From Rhea pennata (Eukaryota; Chordata; Aves; Rheiformes; Rheidae): DNA of 64,000 nucleotides. This document shows, piece after piece, positions 10,565-22,139 of this stretch. The notes below the pieces were generated by a model. It was not told the origin of the DNA and made no database searches. It was given only the letters and a program-made list of their open reading frames with translations. A program made the translations under genes and the position numbers. The stretch is taken from positions 38,219,333-38,283,332 of the forward strand of contig NC_084670.1 of assembly GCF_028389875.1 (NCBI RefSeq), in the 5' to 3' direction. How positions within the stretch are numbered: position 1 is the first letter of the stretch; every line of letters starts with the position of its first letter.

Positions 10565-10620
10565 AGTTTGTGCTGGCTTGCCAAACCAGATGTTTGGCCC
10601 CCGGGAATCTAACTAGAAGA

Positions 10621-11489
10621 GAAGTTCTTGAATTTAACACTTCTCAGATCTGTCCAGCAACAAGTATTTTTAGGCCAAGAGCATGCTAGTTGCCTCCCTC
10701 CCTTACTAGTGAAGGCTAAGGAGGAATACTACACGGATACGTTGTCAGTGCAGACACTTTTTTCTTCTAATGTAGCACAATCCTAGAAAGTCTTTGCTTA
10801 TAATGCAGTAGTATCCCCCAATTAGACCTTACTTAACCATCTGGTTACTCCCCTCCAAGTTCAATCCAGTGAATTATAGCTGGGGGGAGAGAGACTTGAG
10901 GATTTGAGCTCTTCTTGCAGGCCTCTGCACACTGTCCTGAGCTGTGATAAATAATAATAAAAACGCTATCTAGGGGCTGATATCCAGCACGAAGTCTGGA
11001 TAATGTTTAGATAATGTGAAATTTAAAAGGAAAAGATCTTCCACAGTGGAGACCTCAGAGGTACTCTTTCAAGTGGCAGTGATATAGTGCTACAGCTTTT
11101 AAAACTGGCAAACTTCAAAAGACAGAATATTTCTTCAGACCTTTAAAACCACTTCCCCCAGATGCACAGTGACTACAGCGAGCAGTGATGCTCAAGCATT
11201 TGCCTTGTGTGGCTGCACAAACCTGATTCGGTATTGGTGGTAACCTTGACTTGGGAAGATTCTGTGAGCCCCCCACAACTTTCCTTATCCTTACGAACAA
11301 GGCTCGTTCCCCCAGCCCCTCCTCACAGAGCAGCTGAGCCAGCCCCCGGCCTCTTTGGGGCCTGCCACTGAACTCACTCCGAGTGACAAACAGCGTTCCT
11401 CTACATGGGGTCCAACTGGATGCAGTATCTAAATGTGCTCTAACGATGCTGAGTAGAGGGGAAGGATCACCTTCGATCTCCTAGCTATG
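10621..11489. other. Non-coding stretch without recognised features
   Basis: Moderately AT-rich sequence with an ATAATAATAA run near 10950. No open frame of note, no inverted partner in the window and no repeat family recognised. Confidence 0.5.
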
Positions 11490-12960
11490 CAGTCTAGGAC
11501 GCTGTGGCCTCCTTTGCTGCCAGGGCAGGCTGCTGGCTGATGTTTAGCTCACTGCTACAAAGACTCCTACATCCTTTTCTGCTGAGCTGCTGCCCAGACA
11601 GGCACTCCCAACCCCTATCACTGCAGGGTGTTGCTCTATTCCAGGGGCAGGACCTGGCATTTGTCCTTGTTGAATTTCACAGACGTCCTGACAGCCCATT
11701 TCTCCTTCCTGCTGAGCTCCTTCTAAATGACAGCCCTCGAGGTTATGACTGTTCCTCCCAGTTAGGTGTCTTCTACAAAGGTGATGGGATTCCCATTCTG
11801 CAGGTCACTGAGGAACCTTTCCAACAGGACAGCATATGGGGCATGCCCCTGCATACCCCACTTTTACCTGGCTTCCCAGTAAAGCATGACCCATCAGGAA
11901 AGCCCTCTGAGCTTGATCATCCAATCAGCTTTTTGCCCATCTGGATGTCTACTGGATATCCACTGTTCTCCCTTGCTCCACAAGTGCTGGTCTTCTATCG
12001 CAGAAGGCAATCAGGTTGCTGAGGAATGTTTTACCTTCAGTAACTCCATGCTGACTGTTCCCAGACACCTTCTTCTCCCTCATGTGTTCAGAAATGTGAT
12101 CTGAGAGGACTGGCTTCCTGACACACTGAGTCAGGCTGAAAGTGCCCGCAGCTCCCTGGTTTGTTTTCGGTGCCTTTTTAGAAGAGAAGCTCCAGATATT
12201 CCTCCTTTTGTTCACTGGGACTTCCCTGCACACACACACCAGTCTCCACACCTTTCAAAGATCATAGACCTTGCTGTCACAGCAGCCAGCTCTCTCAGTG
12301 TCCATGGATGACAGCCATCCAATGTGATAGACATGTTACGGTTTGACTTGTTGCAAGTCATCCTTTATTCAAGACTTAGGCATTGTGGGTTGGTTTTCTC
12401 CTCAGGATTCCTGACTGTAGGCACAACAGCCTGGGAGATCTTGTTGGCAAAGACTGAAGATGGGAAGGACTTGAATTCCCCAGACCTATCTGCTTCTGCT
12501 TTTGCTAAAATCCCTTGCCCTTTCAGCAGCGAGCCCGCATTTCCTTTTCTATTTTTCTACTGTTACTGAAGCAGTAGCAGCTCTTCTTCCTTTCCTTCAC
12601 ATCCCCTGCAAGTGTCTCTGCCACAGCAGAGCTTTGGCTTCCTAACATCATTCCTACTTTGCCGGATGATATCTCTAAATGTCTCCTTTGCAGCCTCTGC
12701 CTTCTTCCCCTTTCCCTATGCTGCCTTATTGCCTTGGAGCTCACGAAGGAGCTCCCTGATTAGCCAAGCTGGGGTCCAGAGAAGTCTCCTAACTTTACAA
12801 ACTGTTCATATGGAGCATTCTTGTGCTTGACAAGTGCTTAATTACCTGTCGGCTTTCCTGAGCTTCTCTGCACTTCAGAGCTGCCTAACATGGTCCATCC
12901 TATGGAAGAGTTCCATACACCCAAGTTACCACTTCACAGATAGGGCATCTCCCCACGTCA
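11490..12960 (-). mobile_element. CR1 LINE, reverse-transcriptase/internal part
   Basis: The plus strand carries a long run of reverse-complement CR1 landmarks in order: 'ggctgctggctgatgttta', 'gcaggacctggcatttg', 'gaatttcacagacgtcctgac', 'tccatgctgactgttccca', 'cctttcaaagatcata', and further on 'aaggagctccctgattagcc'. This is the internal portion of CR1, oriented leftward, with many indels and no open frame. It is a separate insertion from the 3' piece at 9182-9612, because the order of parts does not join into one element. Confidence 0.85.
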
Positions 12961-13688
12961 TCCTCCCTGGTGGTCTCTTCTGAGGAACTTGTACCCTGCC
13001 TTTGAAGGACTCCAGTCATGTGAGTGGTTCAACCACATCTCAGTTATTCTAACCATGTGGCACTCCCGTGACAGCTTATGCATCTGCTTTTGCTCCTGGC
13101 TGCACCTCAGGCTGCCTAGGTTTGCATATATTTGGGCTTCACCACCACCTCCACCAACAGCAGCACTAGCATGACCTTTATGTGCTTAGCAGGGTTTCTG
13201 TGACCTGCTCCTTCGGACCTGCATGCACAGAGATTGCCCTGGACAATGCCTGGTCCAGTGAGGTTTCTGTAAGGCAGAACTGAGCACTCAGAGGGAGGGA
13301 AGGGCTGTGAGCAGAGAGGGAAAAGATGAGAGGGAGAGAGAAAGAGCTCCCAGCAGGGACAGCTCCAGGCAACAGAGATGTTCTCTGTGTTTTGCTGCCA
13401 GGCTATGAGTTGCTCTCCAGTGCAGGATATGGAAAGGGCTTTTCTGCCTCCACTTTCCTGGGTAAGCTCTGCCTGAGACCCCCAAGTTCACCAAGCCTCT
13501 CAGCAGAGTTTGGGGGAATCTGAGCACCCGCCCCCTGCTCAACTCTGTCTGTAACCCACATGGGGGTCAGCAGATAGCCATCCTCTGAGGTTTGCCTGCA
13601 AGGAGACCTGCAGGAAGACAGAAGTGGCTGGGACCAGCCCTCAGCTGAGGGGAGCAGCCAGCACTGGAAAGGGGTGATGGGAGGGGCT
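12961..13688. other. Non-coding stretch without recognised features
   Basis: Contains a purine-rich segment at 13280-13350 (gagagagg type). No gene or known repeat was recognised. Confidence 0.4.
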
Positions 13689-14335
13689 GCTCTGGGATGA
13701 TTGCCCTGGGGCAGCTTTCCCAGTGAATGCCTGTGCAGTGAGAACATCTGCAGGAGGTCTGGTGAAGAGTCAGTGATGGGCAGAATACATGAGAGCAGCC
13801 CCAGCACGTGCTCTCTACACACTGACCCAATTCCTGTAAAGATCAGACATGCATATTCCATTTTGTCAACAACGCCTAGCTGCTTGGCAGCCAGCAGCTA
13901 CTCCAGGTCAGCACAGCTGAGATAAGGAAATAGTGGTAGGAGATTTAAGGGGCCTTTAGGATACGATAGGAGTCCTGCCTGGGCGCCCGACCTGTGCATG
14001 CACCGGCCTCCCATCAGAGACCCTCCTGGGCAGTTCCCAGAGCTTCCGGTGCAGTTTGGAGGGCAAGTCTTCTACTAAATCTATCCCGACTGACCCCTTA
14101 TGCACCTTGAGTGTCTCTATATGCTGCTATCCAACCCTCCCTTTCCCACTCCGTGGTCACAGCATGCAACACAGGGACTAGCCAGGCTCTGTTCTCCTGT
14201 ACCCTCCATGTCCTGGTGCCTTCCCCAGGAGACCTGCATTTTCTCTGCAAGTACGTGGCTCTGTGCTCCCACACTACCTGGTCACATGCAGTAGCTGCCT
14301 CCTGGCGTGTTTCCTTTCCCATGGCTCTTTCCAGC
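13689..14335 (+). repeat. Interspersed repeat, LTR-like, copy 2 with extra 3' part
   Basis: The body matches 7330-7845 in the same orientation. Its outer parts (13689-13726 and 14158-14335) match 47395-47600, where the middle is missing. The three copies show one repeat family with an internal part that can be lost. A TATA-like 'gatttaagg' lies near 13950. Class uncertain, LTR favoured. Confidence 0.45.
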
Positions 14336-15504
14336 CCAGCCCAGCCTCTCCCTAGCTCTCCCCACCTCCCCTGCCCACTGCCCAGCCCACCCAGCAGTGC
14401 AGTCCAGGCTAGTGGTGGCCCTGCAGCAGTGCCTGCTGCAGAGGACTGCAGAGCTTTGGGCACTCACTCCATAGCCCCAGTCCCTCTAAAGCAGACAGCA
14501 GCTCCAAGGGGGTGGGGGCAGAGAGGAGTGTCAGCCTCCCCATCAGCCCCATGGCTGGGGGCCAGCAATAGCACAACAAAATGGAGGCCAGTCACTCCAT
14601 GTCTGCACTGCTCTCATGACCAGGAGATCCTTTACCCTGGCTGCCTACAGCCCCGCTGGCCAGCAGTATGCCCATGCTGGCTTCACCAGCTGTTCCTACA
14701 CCTCTGCCCTGTGCTTCCTACAGGGCCCCAGGCTGGCAGAGCTGCTCTGCAGAGCGAACAAGCTATGTGGCCATGGGGTGAGTCTGTACTGGCTGTGATG
14801 GACAGCACAGATGCAGTGGATCAGCATCATTGCACCTGACAACCCCCTCCCCAGGCTCGGTGGCTGTGGAAGATGCCTGGAGCAATCACAGGGCATTTCC
14901 AGTGGCTCAGATGTGTCACAGCCCACTCCCTCTCCTGAGATTGCAGAGCCCTCATTTGCTGCATTCCTTGGTTTGGCCCTTTACCTTTGGTTGACTCTGC
15001 TTGGTTTTGGGAGTCTCCACTCACTGCTTGTCCGAGGAAATGGTGCCCCTGGAGGTGCGGACACCTCATGACCACTCACCTTCTCCAGGGACACTGGGCA
15101 CCCACAAGAGAGAGCTGAAACTACTCCTCACTCCCTCACACATCACTCAATGAGGTGATGTTCCATGACTAATGGAAAACACAGTCATGGCAACAGGGCC
15201 TTTTCAGGTGCAGTTCCCTGAGTGTATTCCTGGCTCCAGCTTGGGAAGAAGAGCCCAACATTCAGGCACTGTGCTGAGGAGATCCCCTTTTATTACAGAG
15301 ATGCTGCTTGGGAGGTCAGCTCCCACACAGTGATCAGCAGATTTATAGAATGTTTCTGGGTCCGACGGATGGGGTGTGCACCTCTAGAAACGAGGGAAGA
15401 AGTCAAACATTTGTGTAGAAACATGACTATCATAGACAGAACTCCCAAAGGACAAGAGCTGCCAGAGGTAAACCGGGAACTACTTGTGAGGAGAGATGGG
15501 CAGC
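14336..15504. other. Non-coding spacer downstream of OR-B
   Basis: A C-rich stretch (14330-14400) followed by ordinary sequence up to the OR-B stop codon. Open frames here lack conserved partners, and no inverted copy occurs in the window. Confidence 0.4.
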
Positions 15505-16440
15505 TTATTGCTGCTGAACTAGTACTAGCTGAACCATTTTCCTCAGTGCATCCTTGAGCTCCTTGTTCCTCATGCTGTAGATGAGGGGGTTCACTGTTGG
15601 AGGCACCACCGAGTACAGAACAGCCACCACCAGATCCAGAGCTGGGGAAGAGAGGGAGGGGAGCTTCAGGCAGGCAAACAGGCCAGTGCTGATGATCAGG
15701 GAGACCATAGAAAGGTGGGGGAGGCACATGGAAAAGGCTTTGTGCCGGCCCTGCTCAGAGGGGATCCTCAGCACAGCAGTGAAGATCTGCACGTAGGACA
15801 GCACAATGAAAATGAAACATCCAAAGAATAAACAAGCACTTACCACAGTAACCCCAACTTCCCTGAGGTAGGAATGTGAGCAGGAGAGCTTGAGGATGTG
15901 GGGAATCTCACAGAAGAACTGGTCCACTGCGTTAACTTGGCGGAGGGGTATGGAGAATGTGTTGGCAGTGTGCAGGAGAGCATAGAGAAAACCACTGGCC
16001 CAGGCAGCTGCTGCCATTTTGACACAGGCTCTGCTGTCCATAAGGGTCCCATATTGCAAGGGTCTGCAGATGGCAACATAGCAATCATAGGCCATGACCG
16101 TGAGGAGAGAGTGTTCAGCTGACAAGAAAAAGGCAAATAAAAATATTTGGGCAGCACATCCTGAGTAGGAAATGGCTCTGGTGTCCCACAGGGAATTGGC
16201 CATGGATTTGGGGACAGTATTGGAGACTGTGGCAAGGTTGAGAACAGAGAGGTTGAGGAGGAAGAAGTACATGGGGGTGCGGAGGCGGTGGTCACAGGCT
16301 ACGGCTGTGATGACAAGGCTGTTGCCCCAGAGGGCAGCCAGGTAGATGCCCAGGAAGAGCGAGAAGTGCAGGAGCTGCAGCTCTTGTGTGTCTGCAAATG
16401 CCAGGAGGAGGAACTCACTGAGGGAGCTTCTGTTGGACAT
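15505..16440 (-). CDS. Olfactory receptor, family 14-like (OR-B), full-length frame with DRY-to-DCY change
   Basis: A 311-residue OR, inverted paralogue of OR-A. The start at 16440 (MSN, with N-glycosylation site NRS at residue 3) is preferred over in-frame upstream ATGs because it equals the OR-A start. TM1 GN is at 39-40, PMYFFLLNLS at 56-65, TM3 Cys95, KAFSMCLPHL at 234-243, and PLIYSMRN at 285-292. Two key positions are altered. The DRY arginine is Cys120 (TGC, 16081-16083), and the first ECL2 cysteine is Arg167 (CGC, 15940-15942), leaving ECL2 Cys187 without its usual partner. The C-terminal 80 residues are almost identical to OR-A, while the N-terminal two thirds differ at dozens of sites. 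The last residues after position 302 are unrelated to OR-A because the palindrome ends there. Role if functional: odorant GPCR in the plasma membrane. Confidence 0.9.
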   Translation of the reverse strand: MSNRSSLSEFLLLAFADTQELQLLHFSLFLGIYLAALWGNSLVITAVACDHRLRTPMYFFLLNLSVLNLATVSNTVPKSMANSLWDTRAISYSGCAAQIFLFAFFLSAEHSLLTVMAYDCYVAICRPLQYGTLMDSRACVKMAAAAWASGFLYALLHTANTFSIPLRQVNAVDQFFCEIPHILKLSCSHSYLREVGVTVVSACLFFGCFIFIVLSYVQIFTAVLRIPSEQGRHKAFSMCLPHLSMVSLIISTGLFACLKLPSLSSPALDLVVAVLYSVVPPTVNPLIYSMRNKELKDALRKMVQLVLVQQQ

Positions 16441-16463
16441 TGGCTCTGCCTTGGTTCCGGGCA

Positions 16464-16482
16464 CTGTGCAAGGAGGAAAAGG
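16464..16482 (-). other. Candidate splice acceptor of the OR-B coding exon
   Basis: On the minus strand a CT-rich tract ends in ACAG with AG at 16465-16464, 23 bases before the chosen ATG. This is the same spacing as in OR-A, which supports a shared spliced 5' UTR structure. Confidence 0.5.
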
Positions 16483-16992
16483 CATTGGCAAGTTAGAACA
16501 TGCTCCTCTGACCAAAACCCATTCCACTCCTCAGAGTACCAATCATAGCTCCTCTCTCCTTTGCCTTTCCTCAACTGGGGTGTGAGAGTGCAAACAGAAG
16601 TAGCAGACTGCCCTCTGTATTTGGTGGGGATACTTGGGAATGGGCACCCTGACCTTAGGAAAAGGGATTTGGTCTGGTGACCCAGGGGAATATTCTCTTT
16701 TTATCATGGTGCAAGATGGATACAGCTCTCACGGCAGCTGACTCCAAAAGGGAAAATCCTTGTGAGGGATTCACCTCCCACAGCCTTGCCCTCTTCAACA
16801 GCGGGGTCTGTATCTGAATCAACCACACCAGCTTTGACTTTGCCAAGGGGGAGAAACAGTGCAGTGAAGACAGGGGTGACCCCATCCTTTCCAGATGTCT
16901 CTGTCCCAATGAGATGGACCCTGTCCTCATTTCAGTTTACCATCTTCACTCTTCCTGCAGACACCGTATTGGCAGTGGGAAATGTCTAGCTC

Positions 16993-17740
16993 TGAGGTAC
17001 ACATCCTGCAGCAGGTTACATCCACCTGCTTTGTGGAACATTTTAACACTGGTTTTCTCCAGAAATTGGGCTGCACTGGAGGGGCTTTTTAAAATATTTC
17101 TGAGGTTTTAGATGCCTCTATCATACCGTGGGAGTATTTTTTGATGAGGCAGAAATCTTTGGCAATTCAGTTGCCCTCAGCATGAGCACCTGCACGTCCC
17201 AAGAGGAAAAAGGGCTCACAGTGACTTTGTATGGAGTCAGGGGATCTGGTCTGTCAATGATTCTTGCTCCCAGCTGCCCTGTGTTCTCACCTCTCCCAGC
17301 TAAAGGACAACCACACTCACATATTGCTCAAAGAAAGAAACGGCGTGGAGCTGAGAGTGGAAGAGTTCAGTTTCAAAGAGAACATTTCCAAATTCTTCTC
17401 TCTCAGCCCAGACATGCTGAGAGTATACTATGAAGAACTCTTCAGAACATTTCAGGACCTCTCTGACTCATATGACCTGCACAAGGACTCTCAGCTACCA
17501 CAGGTGTGTTACAGGAGAGCTGTGGTCTTCTGGAGGGCAGCTTGCAGTCTAGCAGGACAGCCCAGAGAGACAGTCGGGAGTGCTAAGGATGGGGCATCTC
17601 CTTAAGGGAGAGTAAGATCATTCCGCCACTGGATGAAACTATTGCCTAGAAGGTTGGAAGGAGAATCAGACATGTCACTGCTATGAAGCCAACAGGACAC
17701 AGGACCCACAGGGTCAATACCATAACTGTAGCTGAACCCC
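16993..17740. other. Arm-specific block of palindrome 1 (right only)
   Basis: The left arm jumps at about 3990, where this block lies on the right. Its flanks are continuous with arm homology on both sides. It is either an insertion in the right arm or a deletion in the left. It contains the exon-like segment at 17300-17503. No repeat family was recognised at its ends. Confidence 0.6.
17300..17503 (+). other. Orphan exon-like segment, 68 codons, unknown family
   Basis: A stop-free 204-bp segment is framed by CTCTCCCAG at its left (AG 17298-17299) and CAG|GTGTGT at its right (GT 17504-17505). Both junctions are phase 0, as expected of an internal coding exon. The conceptual peptide is hydrophilic and helix-prone: it starts LKDNHTHILLKERNG, has FFSLSPDMLRVYYEELFRTF near residues 32-51, and ends HKDSQLPQ. 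It looks protein-like, unlike the low-complexity open frames around it. I do not recognise the protein. No neighbouring exon was found, so it may be an exon carried in from another gene, a relic, or chance. Confidence 0.35.
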
Positions 17741-20700
17741 CTCCTTAAAACCACAAAACACAAGAGCAAGAAACAGAGCAGCACGGAGAGGTGAGGAAAC
17801 AAGGAACAATACTGTTATCTTCCTACCAAAGGGAAAGTGAGTAGTGTGAGATAGAGAGGTGCTCAGGAAAGCCTTCCCCTCACCCAGCTGTGCACACCAC
17901 CTCCCAGATGGCAACTTCGTAGGACAGTCACTCTCAACTCTCAACTCTTGTCACACGCTGGGAAACAAGCATGTTGCAATAAGAGATGCTTCTCTCCTCT
18001 GCTGGAGCTCAGGCTGCCGATGAGGAGGCTCATCCCCTGGACCCCCTGGCCTTGAGTAAGGTGGGTCTGCTGGGTGGGAGAGGAGACCCAGCAGTGCTTG
18101 CTTAGAGATTGATATCTGCATTGAAGGGGATGACAGGGAGGTCTCCAAATTCCCCCTCCCACAGCATTTATCGTTCTAGTTTCCCCTCCTTCACTGATCA
18201 TCTCTTCAGTGCTCGGAATTTTTCCTCCCAGGAGCTGTTTCTCTCTGTCATGTCTTTTCCCTGTCAGTACTCTGCAAACAGCAGGAAAATGAAAGCATAG
18301 ACTCAGGAGAGCCCCCAATCTTTAAGGTGACCTCTGTCCCTGCCCTGACTGTCCTCTAGGAAAAGTCTCTTGGAACTATCCTGGGGGAGAGCTGGAGCTG
18401 AGAGCAGCTCTTACCCACACCATCTAAACCGAATTTGAATTTAAGAATGAATTTGCCCTGCTGGAGATCACTCCTTCCAGCAAGAAATTCCCCCCACAGT
18501 GCTGTGGAGACCTCTCTGGGCAGGCTGAGTGCTGACCCTCACAGGCAGCGCAGTCACTGCCCCAGGCACACAACACCATGGGGCACAGGGACACTGCTCT
18601 GAACTACAGTGCTGGGCAGACACGGGTGCACTCCCTGGCTTCACACCCCTGCAATGTCCTGTGATGTCCTGTCCCTCTGACCACATAGCAATGAATCCCT
18701 GCCCTAAAGCACCACCTGCTCCAAACAGGAGAAGCTGGGAGAGCCACCCTGAGAAACCCTTTCAGCTGTGGAAGGTGCCAGCTGCAGAAGAACCTGCCAG
18801 GAACCACAGCAGCATTGCCCTGCAGCCAGAGACTTACTGTGTCATGGGCTGTGAAGGTTTATCCCTGCAGAGAGTCTCAGCCATCCTCCCACTCCCAATT
18901 GTCTTTAACTTCTCAGTTAAAGAGAGAGGGAAAGAACCTGGCTCTGAGCCTTGCTGCTCTTTTAAGAGGAGCTGCTCCTGGACAGAGACGTCCAGATGTC
19001 CTCATGCAGCACCTGACAGGTTGCCATGGACAACCATGGTTGCAGGAGCCAGGTGCAGCTCAGAAGCAGAGTCTCAGCTGAAAGCATGACTGTCTCTGTC
19101 CCCTGCGCACACTCAAGATGTCCTCGGGACTCCAGGATTGACAGCTCCTGAAAGGCAGCAGGGTCACATTAAAAGTCCATTGAAGCAGACTAAAATAATC
19201 AGCAACGGTCCTTCCCAAAAGAGTGGAGAGAGACTGAGTCCAGCCTTGCAGCTGGTCTCATCAGAGGATGGTTACCTAAGAGAGGTGGAAGCGTCCCACT
19301 CTAGAAGGTCCTGCTCCCATCTCATAGGAAGACAGGACACCTAGACGCAGGGAGAAGAAGGGAGTTCATTTACTTGTGCGTCAGGGACTGATTCAGAGGA
19401 GTTCATCAATACATTTGATGCCCATTGAGAAGCCCCTGGGGTGCAGTGGCATTCAGTTCTCTACCATGCACCCACAAACTCATAGGATATGGGATTCCCT
19501 TTGCCCACATTTGGGGGTAAACAAAATGAGTGTCTGCAAAGGAGCTCCTTGAAAAAGCTCCCATTGGAATCAAACGTGAGGGAAGGTGGGAGAAAATTGT
19601 TCACAAACAAACACCTGGTGGCACTGGAAGAGACAGAGGTCATCCAGGATATGTGCCAGTGTCTGCCTGCCTGCTCTGACTGAGAAACTATGAGACGCCA
19701 ATCCTTCCAGAGCACGAGCTGGGGGCCAAGTGGAGAATCTCCTTGGCCATCTGAAATGATGCTTGCTACCGACAACTCCAAGAGCTTCACTCACTCCGAA
19801 GCCAAGACATGTGCAGATCCCAACACTGCAAACAGCTCCTGTGATTCAGTGCTCACACTTGAATTAATGCAATGACAAGAGGCCTTCAGGGCCATGCCAG
19901 ATGCATGGGGTGTGCAGCACAACCACCATGTGTCCAGCAGGTCCAGCACAGGACCTCCAGGAACTCCATGCCCTTCTGGAGTGGTTGCTGGGCAAGCACT
20001 CCAGGGCATCTCGGATTTCCTACCTATCCTCAGATAATTGTTCCGATCACTGTCTTCAGAAAAATTCAATCCCATATACGGTTGCAAAGATGGAAGGCAC
20101 ATCACACCAAGTCTCCACATATTTTCCTACACTCTCAAAGCACAGTTCTCCTGTCTCCAAACTTTTTCTGACTCCCAATGATAAGAACAGGGACTGTGCT
20201 AATGATGCAGCCATAGTGTGACTGCATTGCAGGCTGTTCTGGCCCAGCGACTTTCTCAGTGGCACCTTCTCCTTCCTGGAGATCCAGGTCACTTCTGTCA
20301 CAGGCCCCAAGTTACTGCAGAGTCACCTTGGTTAAAAAACAACTCTTCTGCCATGACTGCATGGCCCAGCCCTGTCTCTCTCTGGCCTTGGGTATTGTAG
20401 CATTTATTCTCTTAGCGGGAGCCTCATGTCAGCATTACATCCTCAGCTGCCGTCTACACCAGCATGTCTCTGCTCTGGAGCAGGGCCTTTGCATACACGG
20501 TGTCCTTGGCTCTGGGACCACATTTCACAGCGACAAGTCTGCACTCAGCCCTGGTGCCACAGCTGAGGTTCCACATCCCAACTATACACAAAAGCACAAA
20601 GCCTGGCACACAAACTGCAGGAAGTAGAGATGCACAACCTGTGACAGAACTGCCACATTTTGAAGCATCCTGAGGAAGCCTATGGATCACAGAGCCTGAT

Positions 20701-21059
20701 TCTCATGGGGGGACTTCAGTCTCTCTAGCTTTCATTGGGACAGCAGTGCAGCAGGGTTCAAACTATCCAGGGGGATTCTGGAGGGTGTGGAGGAGCACTT
20801 CCTAGCACAACTAAGCCAGCTATATCAACAGGGGTGCCATTTTCCTGGCCTTGGAACCTGCCAGCAGGGAAGAACTGATCAGGGATGTGATATTCAGTGT
20901 CAGGCTTGTAAAGAGGAGAAGCAGACTCCAGACTCTGGCAGTTAGGAGAGCAGACTTGGGCCTACTGGGGGGACTGGTAGAGGGGTCCCAATGGAGGCAC
21001 CTCTGAAGGGCCTGGAGTGCTTGATAGTTGAGTCAGGAATGCTTTGCAAGAACACAAGT

Positions 21060-22120
21060 CTATGGCATTGGATGGGCTGCACCTTCTGGGCCCATGAAGG
21101 AGTAGAACATTACTGGGAACAGTCCATATAGTTTTACCAAGGGTAAATCATGCCTCACCAACTGCATGGCCTTTTAGGTTAAAAGAACTGTATTGGTGAA
21201 CCATCAGAGAGCAGTGAACATCAGTTAACTCGAGCTTAGGAAGGCTTCGGACAATTTCTCCCACAGAAGACTTGCACACCGATTAGGTCTTCGTGGTCTG
21301 AATGGGTAGACAACCAAATGGCCACATAATTTGTTGGATGATGAGGCTCAGAAGATACTGGTGAAAGGAAACTACTCTTCCTGAAGAGTTCAAGAGTAAT
21401 GGAGTACCACAGGCTCCTCCCTGGAACCTGTCCTGTTTTAAACCTTGGATGAATGACCTGGAAAAGGTAACTTTTACCATACTTGTAGATGACCCCAACC
21501 TGAGTAGGGAGCAGTCTTATGCTTGAGGGCTGCCACTGAGAAGGCCCTAGACAGGCAGGAGGAAAAGGCTGCCAGCAATCTCATGAAATTCAGCAGGGAC
21601 AATGGCCATGTCCCTGCACTTGGGACAGGCCTACACCCTGCAGAGATACAGGCTGGGGACCACATGTCCATGGAGCAGCAGAAAAGGACTCGAGGATTTT
21701 GGCAGACAGAAGGCAAAGTATGAGACAGGTGTGTGCCCAGGCAGCAGAGAAGGCCAACAGCAGCCTGGGCTGTATGAACAGGAGCACGGCCAGGAGGTCA
21801 AGGGAAGTGATTATCTCCTTCTCCTTGGAACCTTCTAGACAGAATGTGCAATATTGCATCCAGTTTTGAGCTCCCCAGAACAAGGACCTCCCTGTACGAG
21901 GAGGTCATCAAGAAGATAAAGATAGGTTCTTCATAACAGTGTGTGCCAGGATAAAGAGAGACAACGACTATAGGTTGAAGCCAGAGAGAAACAGACTGAA
22001 GAGAAGCAGAAAACCTCCCTGCTGAGAGGATGTTCAAGCACTGGAATGCATTGCTCATCTTGTTGGAGGCACCCCAGGTCAGGGGGAGCCATCGACATAC
22101 ACATATTAATACTGCCACAG
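21060..22120 (+). mobile_element. CR1 LINE fragment
   Basis: Plus-strand CR1 sequence: 'gaaattcagcagggacaatggcc', 'agatacaggctgggg', 'gcctgggctgtatgaacagg', 'ggtcaagggaagtgatt', 'tgcatccagttttgagctcccc' and 'tggaatgcattgctcat' occur in the order of the CR1 RT and 3' region. Its first part mirrors 1-430 as part of palindrome 1, and it then continues beyond the arm end. Frames are broken. Confidence 0.8.
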
Positions 22121-22139
22121 GACAGCCTCAGTCTGGGGG

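Larger units (their letters stand above)
9820..10620 (+). mobile_element. Solo LTR (endogenous retrovirus-like), copy 1
   Basis: An 801-bp element shared with 37126-37842 (opposite orientation) but not with the flanks of that copy, which defines both ends. It starts TGTATC. An AATAAA lies at about 10436 and is followed by a long GT run, as in a U3-R-U5 arrangement. The 3' end reads ...ctagaaga here against ...ctagaaca in the other copy, so the canonical CA is probably mutated. No gag, pol or env remnant adjoins it, so it is a solo LTR. A perfect hairpin (12-bp arms, 3-nt loop) lies at about 10021-10047. No convincing target duplication is seen at this copy. Confidence 0.75.
15538..21690. repeat. 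Palindrome 1, right arm
   Basis: Reverse-complement copy of 1-5523. It has an extra block of about 740 bp (about 16993-17740) absent from the left arm, and lacks about 215 bp of CR1 near 21070. The two arms differ by substitutions and indels, which argues that the palindrome is real DNA rather than an assembly artefact. 17740-20900 is arm sequence without a supportable gene. Confidence 0.9.

Noticed and set aside
10590..10618. A tRNA primer-binding site after the LTR ('tggcccccgggaatctaac')
   Set aside because: The second LTR copy ends after ...ctagaaca with satellite flank, so this sequence is inside the LTR end.
10155..10640. Thr/His repeat frame (161 codons) on minus and the Cys/Val frames on plus
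   Set aside because: Translation of the GT microsatellite inside the LTR.
1..21690. Palindrome 1 as an assembly artefact (inverted haplotype join)
   Set aside because: Arms differ by many substitutions, a 740-bp block and a 215-bp gap, and have distinct OR sequences, which a simple mis-join of identical DNA would not give. Long reads would settle it.
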